Shown: positions 1 to 8,229, counted from the stretch's first letter. The stretch: 64,000 nt of DNA from Afipia sp. (GCA_024707075.1 JANQAK010000001.1:704001-768000); one strand, 5' to 3'. Numbers and translations: made by a program. Notes: generated by a model not told the origin, from the letters alone.

Positions 1-49
1 CGTCTTGCGGCTTCTTCCAGACCGGCTTTCTTCAGCCGGCTACCCGCGA

Positions 50-655
50 TCAGGTTGCCGAATATGGCACCGTATCGGACTGGCGCGGCCGCGTGAAACA
101 CTCATCGGTCAGATCCTTCGATATCATGAAGAAACCCGAGACCGGCTCGTAAGTGTATTTGACTTCGCTCCAGATCAGCTGCGTGTTCGGAACGAGAAGA
201 CCGGGCGGAATAGACGTGGTGACGACTGTCCCCGGGGGATGATCCGTAGAGACGGTAGGAGTGGATGCAGCGCCGCCGCTGACCTTGCCGGAGTAGCTCC
301 AGACCACCGTTGCCTTCTTCGATGCATCGATGCTGACTGCGGAGATTTGCTGTGTCAGCGTCGTCGGCGTGACGGGATAGGGCGTCATGATGGCGCTGCC
401 CAGCCCGAAGAAGTTCTTGAGTTCCGCCTGCTTCACCTGGCTGCCTTGCGAGACAAGATCGGACAGTGTGCGCGCGACAAGCGTCACCTTGCGGTCGATC
501 GCCACGGCGCTCGACACCTCGATCGTGCCGAATGTCAGCGCCAGCATCAGCGGCACGATGAACACAAATTCGACCGCAGCCACGCCGCGCTTGTCCCTGA
601 CGAAACCGGCGACAAGCCGCCGCCCGCGATGCACGATCTTTAATGCACTGGTCAT
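50..655 (-). CDS. TadE-like minor pilin of the Tad pilus
   Basis: About 201 aa. The N-terminus has basic residues, then a GVAAVEF motif leading into a single hydrophobic segment (roughly residues 20-45). This is the TadE/TadG pseudopilin signature: Gly, then Glu at +5 of the mature form, processed by the prepilin peptidase. The rest is a periplasmic domain without a motif I recognise. The start was set at the ATG at 655 because it lies one base after the TGA of the upstream TadE-like gene (659-657), which indicates translational coupling. The frame stays open upstream to 742, but that part overlaps the neighbouring gene. It is transcribed away from the flp-cpa genes. Family assignment is strong; its exact role in pilus assembly is inferred. 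Confidence 0.85.
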   Translation of the reverse strand: MTSALKIVHRGRRLVAGFVRDKRGVAAVEFVFIVPLMLALTFGTIEVSSAVAIDRKVTLVARTLSDLVSQGSQVKQAELKNFFGLGSAIMTPYPVTPTTLTQQISAVSIDASKKATVVWSYSGKVSGGAASTPTVSTDHPPGTVVTTSIPPGLLVPNTQLIWSEVKYTYEPVSGFFMISKDLTDECFTRPRQSDTVPYSAT

Positions 656-656
656 T

Positions 657-1242
657 TCAGGAGCCATTCGGTTCAACACGGAACACGGCCGTGGACGCCA
701 GCAAACGCTGGGGGCTCGCCGTGTTGCGTCCGAGATTTGCAAGGTTGTAGCCGAGCTGGGTGACGAACAGCGGCCACTTATAGAACGTGCGGATCAAGAC
801 GGTGCTGCCCGGGGTCGGCGATACGTATGACGACCCGCCGGTGAAAACGCCCGAGGTGATTGGATCCACAAGATCGGTGGAGGGAATATCAGTTCCGGCA
901 GGGTATGATTTCACCATCACGGTAATCCCGTTGGCCCCGGATGAAGGACCGCAGTTGAACATCAACTTGACCCGATCGCACAGATCTCGTTTCGAACTCC
1001 GACTGCGACATCTTCTGGTTCTGCGCCTGGTTGGTCAGCATCAGGCGCGCCGAATCCTGCGTGCCCGATTCCAGAACCTGCGAGGCGAAAAACATCAGCG
1101 CCGTTTCCAGGATCGCGAAGAGCATGGCGAAGAAAAGCGGCGCGACGAACGCGAACTCGACGGCTGCGGAGCCGCGGCGGTTGTGGCGAAAGCGGCGCAA
1201 GGCTTTGTTGAGGGCTGTCGGGGATGTCGCAGGGATGCGCAT
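657..1242 (-). pseudogene. TadE-like minor pilin, frameshifted
   Basis: The first part (from ATG 1242) has the RRGSAAVEFAFVAP pseudopilin motif and one transmembrane segment. The reading then leaves the expected frame near 985-990. In the +1 frame the sequence continues as RDLCDRVKLMFNCGPSSGAN and stays open to the TGA at 657-659, which is how TadE family members continue. Removing one base (probably an A in the ACGAGATC stretch, minus strand) restores a single protein of about 194 aa. As written, the shifted frame ends about 117 codons from the start. It is either a recent loss of function or a sequencing error; cpaE in the same locus shows the same type of defect. It is the first gene of the minus-strand unit with the downstream TadE gene. 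Confidence 0.8.
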
Positions 1243-1342
1243 CGTTCTATCCTTGACGTGCAGCGGAAATAACTACCGCCGACAGTAAAGGACAGAGATT
1301 GTCGAATGCTTGCGCCCGATCAGAACAACATGCGCCGCCGCA

Positions 1343-1357
1343 TTAACCGGTTGTTAA
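1343..1357. promoter_or_regulatory. Candidate CtrA box (perfect TTAA-N7-TTAA)
   Basis: TTAA at 1343-1346 and TTAA at 1354-1357 are separated by seven bases, an exact match to the CtrA consensus of alphaproteobacteria. It lies in the 143-bp gap upstream of the minus-strand TadE-like unit (start 1242). CtrA is known to control pilA/cpa genes in Caulobacter. Binding here is inferred. Confidence 0.6.
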
Positions 1358-1385
1358 CGCAATCAGGCGGCGCGCAGGCGTGGCG

Positions 1386-1880
1386 TCAGGGCTTTCCCGC
1401 GGCGGAACTGGCCTGCCCGTTGAGGCTGCCGGTCTGGCCGAGTGTCTGCGCGAAATAGTCTTGTCCGTCACCCAGCGTCACGCGCCGCTGGCAGGCCGGC
1501 GTGCAGCTATAGGATTCGCGCTGGAGGCCGCGGAAGACCGTGACCAGCTTGTCATTGGGACCTTCAACCTGGATCGACCGATCCGCCAGGATGCCGCCGG
1601 CGCGATCCATCGCGATCATGTTCGTCGACCCGTAGCCCTTGCCGGTCACGACCACCATGCCGCCGGGCTGAAGCGTGACGTCTGCGATCAGCGGGTTCCC
1701 GACCACGATCGTCGCGACCTTCTCAGGCAGCTTGATGATCTTTGCCTGGTCGACAATGACCGCGACCGGCTCATCGCCGGTTCCGGCGAAGGTCACGACC
1801 GGACACATCAAGAAGCCGGCCACAAGAAGACGCAACGCCACGGGTCCGGGCGCGCGGCGACGCAAGACACTAATCGACAT
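1386..1880 (-). CDS. Pilus assembly protein, CpaC N-terminal-like (secretin N-domain only)
   Basis: 164 aa with a hydrophobic signal sequence in the first 32 residues. A domain follows that resembles the N-terminal (pre-secretin) domain of CpaC/RcpA: KLPEKVATIVVGNPLIADV and GKGYGSTNMIAMD correspond to similar stretches of the full CpaC in this window (DLPRDIKDVLVADPKIA and AVGQTNIIFFD). No secretin beta-domain follows, so it cannot form the pore itself. The C-terminal part has two cysteines (SCTPAC). It lies on the minus strand upstream of the pilins. A role as a periplasmic accessory of the Tad secretin is inferred. Confidence 0.8.
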   Translation of the reverse strand: MSISVLRRRAPGPVALRLLVAGFLMCPVVTFAGTGDEPVAVIVDQAKIIKLPEKVATIVVGNPLIADVTLQPGGMVVVTGKGYGSTNMIAMDRAGGILADRSIQVEGPNDKLVTVFRGLQRESYSCTPACQRRVTLGDGQDYFAQTLGQTGSLNGQASSAAGKP

Positions 1881-2249
1881 ACTCTACTCCGGGACGTCTA
1901 CAAGCCGGCAAAAACGATACGCAACGGTGCCGGCGCCCGACATGGCAAATGTGCCGTTAATTGATGAATGAACTGCAAACAGCCCGCGCCGGACGCGCCG
2001 ATCGACGGCCTACCGACGGGCATATGGGCCGCAATCGGCCGCCCTAAAACAGGAAATATAGATCGTCAATATTCGAGCATCGCATTAAACCTGCATTTAC
2101 CGTCCGCAAGAAGAGCCGGATACCCCGGTCTTTCGGCAATCGAATTAACTGCGCTGCAATTCCTCACTCCTAAGTTGACTCTATGGTCACGGTGGTTTCC
2201 GCCCCGCAACGACCAAAGTTCTAAGCCACGTGTACAAATGGAGTTACAG
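1881..2249. promoter_or_regulatory. Intergenic region upstream of flp1 with a CtrA-like site
   Basis: 369 bp without a convincing gene. A site at 2085-2099 reads TTAA-N7-TTTA (7 of 8 CtrA consensus bases). From 2116 onward the sequence is the start of the 420-bp unit that is repeated before flp2, so both pilins carry their own copy of the proximal leader, but the CtrA-like site lies outside the duplicated part. GGAG at 2240-2243 is the ribosome binding site of flp1. Confidence 0.45.
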
Positions 2250-2414
2250 ATGACCAAGCTCGTTGCTCGTTTCGTCAAGGACGAATCCGGCGCCACCGCT
2301 ATCGAATACGGCCTGATCGCGTCCGGCATCGCCCTCGCCATCATCGCAGCCGTCACCGGCACCGGCACCAAGCTGTCCGGCACCTTCACGAACATTACCG
2401 CTTCGCTCAAGTAA
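2250..2414 (+). CDS. flp: Flp/Fap-type major pilin, copy 1
   Basis: 54 aa. A short basic leader (residues 1-14, ending ...KDESG) is followed by ATAIEYGLIA and a hydrophobic helix. This is the Flp prepilin signature: cleavage after Gly14, Glu at +5 and Tyr at +6. The mature pilin would be about 40 aa and is the structural subunit of the Tad pilus. The start at 2250 was chosen because GGAG (2240-2243) is correctly spaced; an ATG at 2238 overlaps that site. Copy 2 differs only in the last residue (Lys here, Asn there). A strong terminator directly follows, so it is probably expressed at a high level as a monocistronic message. Confidence 0.95.
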   Translation: MTKLVARFVKDESGATAIEYGLIASGIALAIIAAVTGTGTKLSGTFTNITASLK

Positions 2415-2439
2415 GCGATCGCGTCTCGCGACGAACAAG

Positions 2440-2465
2440 GGCTTCGGGAAACCGGAGCCTTTTTT
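2440..2465 (+). terminator. Rho-independent terminator of flp1
   Basis: GGCTTCGG (2440-2447), GAAA loop, CCGGAGCC (2452-2459) with one G-U pair, then six T. It would limit read-through from flp1. Confidence 0.9.
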
Positions 2466-2669
2466 CGTGCCGGCCCCAACCGTGAAGCCCGGCAAGGCAC
2501 GCATGAAACAGCCCGGTGCCAAAAAGCGCGCCCGTCCGGATACCCCCGTTTTTCGACGATCGAATTAACTGCGCCGCAATTCCTCACTCCTAGCTTCCCG
2601 GCATGGTCACGGTGGTTTCCGCCCCGCAACGACCAGAGTTCTAAGCCACGCGTACAAATGGAGTTACAG

Positions 2670-2834
2670 ATGACCAAGCTCGTTGCTCGTTTCGTCAAGG
2701 ATGAATCCGGCGCCACCGCTATCGAATACGGCCTGATCGCATCCGGCATCGCCCTCGCAATCATCGCAGCCGTCACCGGCACCGGCACCAAGCTGTCCGG
2801 CACCTTCACGAACATCACCGCTTCGCTCAACTGA
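2670..2834 (+). CDS. flp: Flp/Fap-type major pilin, copy 2
   Basis: 54 aa, identical to copy 1 except for the final residue (Asn instead of Lys), with about four synonymous base changes. It has the same leader, Gly14 cleavage site, Glu +5 and Tyr +6, and the same ribosome binding site GGAG at 2660-2663. It arose by tandem duplication of a 420-bp unit. Its own terminator follows at 2860. Both copies are intact. Whether both go into one pilus or serve dosage cannot be told from sequence. Confidence 0.95.
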   Translation: MTKLVARFVKDESGATAIEYGLIASGIALAIIAAVTGTGTKLSGTFTNITASLN

Positions 2835-2859
2835 GCGATTGCATCTTCGCGAACAGCAA

Positions 2860-2885
2860 GGCTTCGGGGAAACCGGAGCCTTTTT
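2860..2885 (+). terminator. Rho-independent terminator of flp2
   Basis: GGCTTCGG (2860-2867), loop GGAAA, CCGGAGCC (2873-2880), then five T. It is the duplicate of the flp1 terminator with a one-base longer loop. Confidence 0.88.
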
Positions 2886-2921
2886 CGCGCCGATCCCGTC
2901 CGTCAAATCAACAGCGCACGC

Positions 2922-3065
2922 ATGAAACAGCCTGACGCCGAAAAGCGCTTGCATTCCGTCGGCATCTTCGTCCCGCTGTCGGGCGGAGAAGCTGTCCGGA
3001 CCGTGTGCGCGGCCCTTGTCCTCGCGTCGCTGGCCGCGTTGTTCCGGATCGCCAGCATCTGGTAG
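2922..3065 (+). CDS. Possible 47-aa membrane peptide between flp2 and cpaA
   Basis: A short open frame starts MKQPDAEKRL and has one hydrophobic stretch (about residues 27-46, TVCAALVLASLAALF...). Its first codons are also present after flp1 (ATG at 2503), where the frame is cut off by the duplicated unit. This suggests the gene, if real, originally followed a single flp. No good ribosome binding site is visible and I recognise no family. Confidence 0.25.
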   Translation: MKQPDAEKRLHSVGIFVPLSGGEAVRTVCAALVLASLAALFRIASIW

Positions 3066-3165
3066 AATTTCGTTTTACGATTGTTCATTTCTGCCGGTTA
3101 GCCTGCCGCGTCCTTCGCCCGGACCGAGTTCCCGCGGCTCAGTTTCGTCAGTCCCCGGTAGACCC

Positions 3166-3690
3166 ATGATCCTCGACCTCGCCCGCATCTTCCTGTTTCC
3201 CGCGTTGATGGCCTTTGCCGCGGCGAGCGACCTGTTCACGATGACGATTCCCAATCGTGTCTCCCTGCTGCTGATCGCGGGCTTCTTCGTGCTGGCCGGA
3301 TTCAGCGGCATGCCGCTGTCCGAAATCGGAATGCATATGGCAGCGGGCTTGACGGTGCTCGTCGCCGCCTTCGCCTGCTTCGCCTTCGGATGGATGGGGG
3401 GCGGAGATGCCAAGGTCGCGGCCGCCGCCGGACTGTGGTTCGGATTTCCGTCGCTGGCCAGTTACCTGATCTATGCGTCCCTGTTTGGCGGCGCGTTGAC
3501 GCTGCTGATGCTTCAGTTCCGGCAATGGCCGCTGCCCTACGCGCTGGGATCGCAGGAATGGCTGCAACGCCTCCACAGCAAGGACAACGGCATCCCGTAT
3601 GGCATCGCTCTCGCGCTGGGCGCGCTGATAATCTATCCCGAGACCGAATGGATGAAGGCCGTCGACCTGACCCGCTTCATCGGTCAGTGA
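3166..3690 (+). CDS. cpaA: Prepilin peptidase CpaA/TadV (A24 family)
   Basis: 174 aa, very hydrophobic, with about five or six membrane segments. It has the two catalytic aspartates of the type IV prepilin peptidase family: Asp in AAASDLFTMTIPN (around residue 22) and Asp in the GxGD-type motif MGGGDAK (around residue 84). It lacks the N-methylation domain, as usual for TadV/CpaA. It removes the leader from Flp prepilins and from TadE/TadF-like pseudopilins. The start at 3166 gives the canonical N-terminus. It is separated from cpaB by 217 bp that hold a CtrA-like site. Confidence 0.92.
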   Translation: MILDLARIFLFPALMAFAAASDLFTMTIPNRVSLLLIAGFFVLAGFSGMPLSEIGMHMAAGLTVLVAAFACFAFGWMGGGDAKVAAAAGLWFGFPSLASYLIYASLFGGALTLLMLQFRQWPLPYALGSQEWLQRLHSKDNGIPYGIALALGALIIYPETEWMKAVDLTRFIGQ

Positions 3691-3826
3691 ACCTTTCGGC
3701 GAGCCGGATCCGGCATGCGTTCCCGCATCATCTTTTCGTCCGCACATCTGCAACCGGATCGCGCTTCAGGAATGAGACAGGACCGCGCGGCGCAACTTTT
3801 CATTAAGGCGATTTAGATACGCCTCA

Positions 3827-3841
3827 TTAACCATGCTTTGA
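3827..3841 (+). promoter_or_regulatory. Candidate CtrA box upstream of cpaB
   Basis: TTAA (3827-3830), seven bases, TTGA (3838-3841), 7 of 8 consensus bases, about 70 bp before cpaB. The half-site reads TTAACCATG, a form often seen at alphaproteobacterial cell-cycle promoters. The rest of the gap 3691-3907 shows no gene. Confidence 0.5.
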
Positions 3842-3907
3842 CCTTTAACTGGTCAAATCCCGCCACGGCGACGGCTCCGTCGCGGCGTGATGTGGAAAGT
3901 GAAGCGT

Positions 3908-4696
3908 ATGAATACCGCGCGGATTGTCGTTCTCGCTGTTGCCATCTGTGCCGGCGGCGCTGCCGCGTATCTGGCGAGCGGCTCCGATCCGAAGCCGGTC
4001 GTGGAAGCACCGCGCCTCGAAACCACCGATGTGCTCGTCGCCCGCAGCGACATTCCGATGGGCCAGACGGTGTCCGCGGACGACATGCAGTGGCAGTCCT
4101 GGCCGTCATCCACCGCCAGTTCCAGTTTCATCCGCCGCACCGATCGCGCCGAAGCGATGAGCCAGATCGTCGGCTCGATCGCACGCTCGCCGTTTCTGGC
4201 CGGCGAACCGATCCGCGAGACCAAGCTGGTGAAAGGCGCCGGCTCCGGCTTCATGGCGGCGATCCTGCCGACCGGCATGCGCGCGATCTCGACTGAAATC
4301 TCGCCGGAAACCGGCGCGGGTGGCTTCATCCTGCCCAACGACAAGGTCGATGTCATCCTGACCAAGCGCGAGAAAGCTCCCGACCAGTCGGGCGGCACGG
4401 CCGACGTGATCAATTCCGAAATCATTCTGAGCAACATCCGCGTTCTCGCCATCGACCAGACGGTCGGAGAGAAGGACGGACAGAAGGTCGTGGTCGGCAA
4501 GACCGCGACGCTGGAATTGAAACCCGAACAGGCGGAGTCGCTGGCGCGCGCACGGCAGAGCGGAACGTTGTCCCTCGCGCTGCGCAGCCTCGTCGATGCC
4601 AATCAGCCGGATACATCCGACGAGAACCGCGGCAAGCGCGGCAGCGTCGACATCGTCCGCTACGGCGTTCCCACGACAATGACGACACGAAAGTGA
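3908..4696 (+). CDS. cpaB: Flp pilus assembly protein CpaB/RcpC
   Basis: 262 aa. One N-terminal membrane segment (residues 4-23) is followed by an SAF domain (around residues 35-100, containing TDVLVARSDIPMGQTV) and the RcpC/CpaB domain. In Tad systems RcpC/CpaB is a periplasmic protein that works with the outer-membrane secretin. The start at 3908 puts MNTARI directly before the membrane segment; an in-frame ATG at 3887 would add seven residues. It is the first gene of the cpaB-tadC operon; the stop codon is 17 bp before the chosen cpaC start. Confidence 0.9.
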   Translation: MNTARIVVLAVAICAGGAAAYLASGSDPKPVVEAPRLETTDVLVARSDIPMGQTVSADDMQWQSWPSSTASSSFIRRTDRAEAMSQIVGSIARSPFLAGEPIRETKLVKGAGSGFMAAILPTGMRAISTEISPETGAGGFILPNDKVDVILTKREKAPDQSGGTADVINSEIILSNIRVLAIDQTVGEKDGQKVVVGKTATLELKPEQAESLARARQSGTLSLALRSLVDANQPDTSDENRGKRGSVDIVRYGVPTTMTTRK

Positions 4697-4713
4697 TCGA
4701 GAGGACTGGCAGT

Positions 4714-6189
4714 ATGAAGCGAGAGGGACATCAGGCACCTGTGCGGACCTTCATGGTGCGTGCCCTGTCGTTTGCCGCGGTTTCCGCGCTGACGCTGAAC
4801 CCCGCTTTGTCGCCGGTCATCGCGAGCGATTACCGCGCGCCTGTGGTGGCGGCTGCGCCAGGCGGCGGACAGATGAACGCGCGCTTCCTGCCGCTCGGCA
4901 TCGGAAAGTCCGTCGTCATCGACCTGCCGCGCGATATCAAGGACGTTCTGGTCGCGGACCCGAAGATCGCCAACGCCGTGGTGCGTTCGGCGCAGCGCGC
5001 CTACATCATCGGCGCCGCGGTCGGCCAGACCAACATCATCTTCTTCGATGCGACCGGCCAGCAGATCGCCGCCTACGACATCGCGGTCACGCGCGACCTC
5101 AACGGCGTCCGCGCCGCGCTGAAGCAGACCTTCCCGCAGTCCGACATCCGGATCGAGGGCGTCGGCGACGGCGTCATGCTCTCCGGCTCGGTGTCCAATC
5201 CGATGGAAGCGCAGCAGGCTCAGGAAATCGCTGCGCGCCTGGCCGGCGGTCCCGACAAGGTCGTCAACAGCATCGCGGTTCGCGGCCGCGATCAGGTGAT
5301 GCTGAAAGTCACCGTCGCGGAAGTGCAGCGCGACATCATCAAGCAGCTCGGCATCGACCTCAGCGCGACCATGAACTACGGCACGGCAGTCGTGAATTTC
5401 AACAACACAAATCCGTTCACCGCCTTTGGACGCCCGCTGGTCGCCAGCAACGATCTGATCGGAAAATTCGGCTCGACCGCAGGCGTACCGTCGGTGACGG
5501 CGACCATGCGGGCGATGGAAAGCGCCGGTGTCGTCCGCACCCTCGCGGAGCCGAATCTCACGGCGATCTCCGGCGAATCCGCGACCTTCGTCGCCGGCGG
5601 CGAATTCCCGCTGCCCAAGGGTTACACCTGCGATCCGATCTCGCGCGCATGTACCACCCAGATCGACTTCAAGAAGTTCGGCATCTCGCTGAACTTCACG
5701 CCGCTGGTGCTGGCGGAAGGCCGCATCAGCCTGCGCGTGATGACCGAAGTCTCCGAACTGTCGCCTGACAACTCCATTACGCTGGATCAGGCAGGGAGCA
5801 CGCTGACCATTCCGTCAGTCAAGACCCGCCGCGCCGAAACCACCCTCGAAATTCCCTCTGGCGGTTCGATGGCGATGGCCGGCCTGATTCAGGAACAGAC
5901 CAAGCAGGCCATCAACGGTCTGCCGGGCCTGTCGCAGGTCCCCGTGCTCGGAACGCTGTTCCGCAGCCGCGACTTCGTCAACCGCAACACCGAACTGATG
6001 GTGCTGGTGACGCCGTATATCGTCCGCGCGGTAGCGCAGAAGGATCTGTCGCGTCCTGACGACGGCTTCGCCGACGCCTCCGATCCGCAGTCGGATCTGC
6101 TGGGCAACATCAACCGTATCTATGGCGCTCCCGGGCGCCCCGAGCCGAACCGCAAGTATCGCGGCACCTACGGCTTCATCACCGACTGA
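4714..6189 (+). CDS. cpaC: Outer-membrane secretin CpaC/RcpA
   Basis: 491 aa with a signal peptide (to about residue 39), a pilus/flp N-terminal domain (residues 50-125), a BON-like domain (residues 130-190) and a C-terminal type II/III secretin domain. The end of the secretin domain has the recognisable GGSMAMAGLIQEQTKQ and GTLFRSRDFVNRNTELMVLV stretches. It forms the outer-membrane channel for the pilus. The ATG at 4714 is preferred because GAGAGG lies nine bases upstream; a GTG at 4693 overlapping the cpaB stop would add seven residues. Unlike some secretins, no separate pilotin is seen, although cpaD next to it is a lipoprotein. Confidence 0.93.
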   Translation: MKREGHQAPVRTFMVRALSFAAVSALTLNPALSPVIASDYRAPVVAAAPGGGQMNARFLPLGIGKSVVIDLPRDIKDVLVADPKIANAVVRSAQRAYIIGAAVGQTNIIFFDATGQQIAAYDIAVTRDLNGVRAALKQTFPQSDIRIEGVGDGVMLSGSVSNPMEAQQAQEIAARLAGGPDKVVNSIAVRGRDQVMLKVTVAEVQRDIIKQLGIDLSATMNYGTAVVNFNNTNPFTAFGRPLVASNDLIGKFGSTAGVPSVTATMRAMESAGVVRTLAEPNLTAISGESATFVAGGEFPLPKGYTCDPISRACTTQIDFKKFGISLNFTPLVLAEGRISLRVMTEVSELSPDNSITLDQAGSTLTIPSVKTRRAETTLEIPSGGSMAMAGLIQEQTKQAINGLPGLSQVPVLGTLFRSRDFVNRNTELMVLVTPYIVRAVAQKDLSRPDDGFADASDPQSDLLGNINRIYGAPGRPEPNRKYRGTYGFITD

Positions 6190-6210
6190 GATGGGACAAG
6201 GACAGTAGCG

Positions 6211-6948
6211 ATGACGATGCGAGTACCCAATCTCAAGCGCAGCCTGCGGGTCGCGGCCGCCCTTCTCGGGGCGTCTGCCGCGTTGGGAGCCTGCACGCAC
6301 ACGGACCAGGACACGGTGACCGGCAGCATTCCGATCGATTACCGCCAGCGCCATCCCATCGTGATTCAGGAAGCTAACCGCACGACGGAAGTTTTCGTCG
6401 GCCGGGCGCGAGGCGGCCTCACCGCCGCGCAGCGCTCGGACATTGCTGGCCTTGCGGAAACCTGGCTGCGTGAAGGCACCGGCGGCATCATCATCGACAT
6501 GCCGGTCAACACGCCGAACGCCCGCGTCGCCACCGACTCGCTGCGCGAAATTCAGGCCATCCTCACTGCGGGCGGCGTGCCGCCGCGCGGCATCACCATC
6601 CGCAACTATACCCCGACCGACCCCCGGCTGTTCGCAACCATCCGCGTGAACTATCCGCGCATCATGGCCGACGCCGGCCCCTGCGGCACCTGGCCGGAAG
6701 ACCTCGGTCCCTCGATCAAGAACAAGGGCTATCTGGAAAACCGGCCGTACTACAATCTCGGCTGCGCGTCGCAGCGCAACCTCGCCGCGATGGTCGACAA
6801 TCCATCCGATCTCGTTCAGCCGCGCGCGGAAACGCCGGCACTGACCTCTCGGCGCAATATCGCATTCGACAAGTATCGCAAGGGCAACCCCACGGGGACC
6901 GTCTATCCTGAATCCGACAAGGCCAAACTCAGTGATATGGGCAAATGA
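6211..6948 (+). CDS. cpaD: Pilus assembly lipoprotein CpaD
   Basis: 245 aa. A signal sequence ends in the lipobox LGAC (Cys about residue 27). The rest matches the CpaD family of the Tad locus, including the PCGTWPEDLG stretch and the C-terminal NLGCASQRNLAAMV typical of CpaD. It is an outer-membrane lipoprotein thought to help the secretin. Its stop codon overlaps the cpaE start (ATGA at 6945-6948), so the two are probably translationally coupled. Confidence 0.9.
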   Translation: MTMRVPNLKRSLRVAAALLGASAALGACTHTDQDTVTGSIPIDYRQRHPIVIQEANRTTEVFVGRARGGLTAAQRSDIAGLAETWLREGTGGIIIDMPVNTPNARVATDSLREIQAILTAGGVPPRGITIRNYTPTDPRLFATIRVNYPRIMADAGPCGTWPEDLGPSIKNKGYLENRPYYNLGCASQRNLAAMVDNPSDLVQPRAETPALTSRRNIAFDKYRKGNPTGTVYPESDKAKLSDMGK

Positions 6949-8208
6949 TTAGCTACGCGCGTCAAGATCAGGAAGACGGAACGGCCGCACCCGCCGCCGA
7001 CGAGCATATCGCTCCAGCGCCGCGCGTCTCCGTCCAGGCCTTCTGCGAAACCATCGAGACCGCCGCGTCCGTGCAGGCCGCCGGCGAAGACCGGCGGCTG
7101 GACAAGGCCCATCTCAAAATCCAGATGGGCGGCATGGCGGCGGCTGTCGAAGCCTATCGCACCGCGCCGACGCCGAACGTAATCCTGCTCGAAACCGATG
7201 ACCGGAGCGACATCCTGGCCGGTCTCGACCAGCTCGCGACCGTCTGCGACGCCGGCACCCGCGTCATCGTGGTCGGCCGCGTCAACGACGTCACGCTGTA
7301 CCGCGAACTCGTGCGGCGCGGCATCAGCGACTACATGATCGCGCCGGTCACGCCGCTCGATGTGGTGCGTTCGATCTGCGGACTGTTTTCGGTCCCCGAA
7401 GCCAAGGCTGTCGGACGGATCATCGCCGTCGTCGGCGCCAAGGGCGGCGTCGGCGCATCCACCGTGGCGCATAACGTCGCCTGGGCGATCGCGCGCGATC
7501 TCGCGCTGGATCTCGGTCGTCGCCGATCTCGACCTCGCCTTCGGCACCGCGGGTCTTGACTACAATCAGGATCCTCCGCAGGGCATCGCCGACGCGGTTT
7601 TCTCTCCCGACCGTATCGATACCGCCTTCGTCGATCGCCTGCTGTCCAAGTGCACCGACCATCTCAGCCTGCTGGCCGCGCCCGCGACGCTGGACAGGGT
7701 TTACGATTTCGGCGCCGAGGCCTTCGATTCGATCTTCGATACCCTGCGCACCACGATGCCCTGTATCGTCCTCGACGTTCCGCATCAGTGGTCCGGCTGG
7801 ACCAAGCGCGCCCTTGTCAACGCGGACGACATCCTGATCGTGGCGTGTCCCGACCTCGCCAATCTGCGCAACACCAAGAACATGTTCGATACGCTGAAGG
7901 CCGCGCGGCCCAACGACAGGTCCCCGTTGTACTGCCTCAATCAGGCGGGCGTGCCGAAGCGGCCCGAGATCAACACTAGCGAATTCGCCAAGGCCATCGA
8001 AAGCCAGCCGATCGTGACCATTCCGTTCGAGCCGCACATTTTCGGCGCGGCCGCGAACAACGGCCAGATGATCGCGGAAATCGCCGCCAACCACCGCACA
8101 TCCGAGATGTTCCTGCAAATCGCGCAGCGCCTGACCGGCCGTGGCGAAGCCAAGAAGCCGCGCAGCTCATTCCTTTCGCCTTTGCTCGAGAAACTTCGAG
8201 CCAAATAG
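6945..8208 (+). pseudogene. cpaE: CpaE/TadZ pilus-localising ATPase, frameshifted
   Basis: The N-terminal half has a receiver-like domain followed by a MinD/ParA-type ATPase with the deviant Walker A motif KGGVGAST (around residue 166). After RDLALD (7494-7511) the frame shifts. Skipping one base at about 7512 continues as SVVADLDLAFGTAGLDYNQD, and that frame stays open to 8208. The restored protein is about 420 aa, the normal CpaE length. As written, the first frame ends at 7559 and lacks most of the ATPase. CpaE/TadZ places the Tad machine at the pole. A real mutation would be expected to affect piliation; a sequencing error is equally possible. Confidence 0.85.
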
Positions 8209-8229
8209 ACTTTCGCGTGGGGTATCGTC

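Larger units (their letters stand above)
2116..2950. repeat. 420-bp tandem duplication carrying the two Flp pilin genes
   Basis: Unit 1 runs from about 2116 to 2530 and unit 2 from about 2536 to 2950, with a constant offset of 420. Each unit has the leader, the pilin gene, a rho-independent terminator and the first codons of a small downstream frame beginning ATGAAACAGCC. Coding parts differ at only a few, mostly synonymous, positions. The leaders and the region after the stop codon have diverged more. Confidence 0.9.

Noticed and set aside
22-39. Small hairpin CCGGCT-TTCTTC-AGCCGG after the TadE gene
   Set aside because: Only six pairs and no T-tract on the minus strand; too weak to call a terminator.
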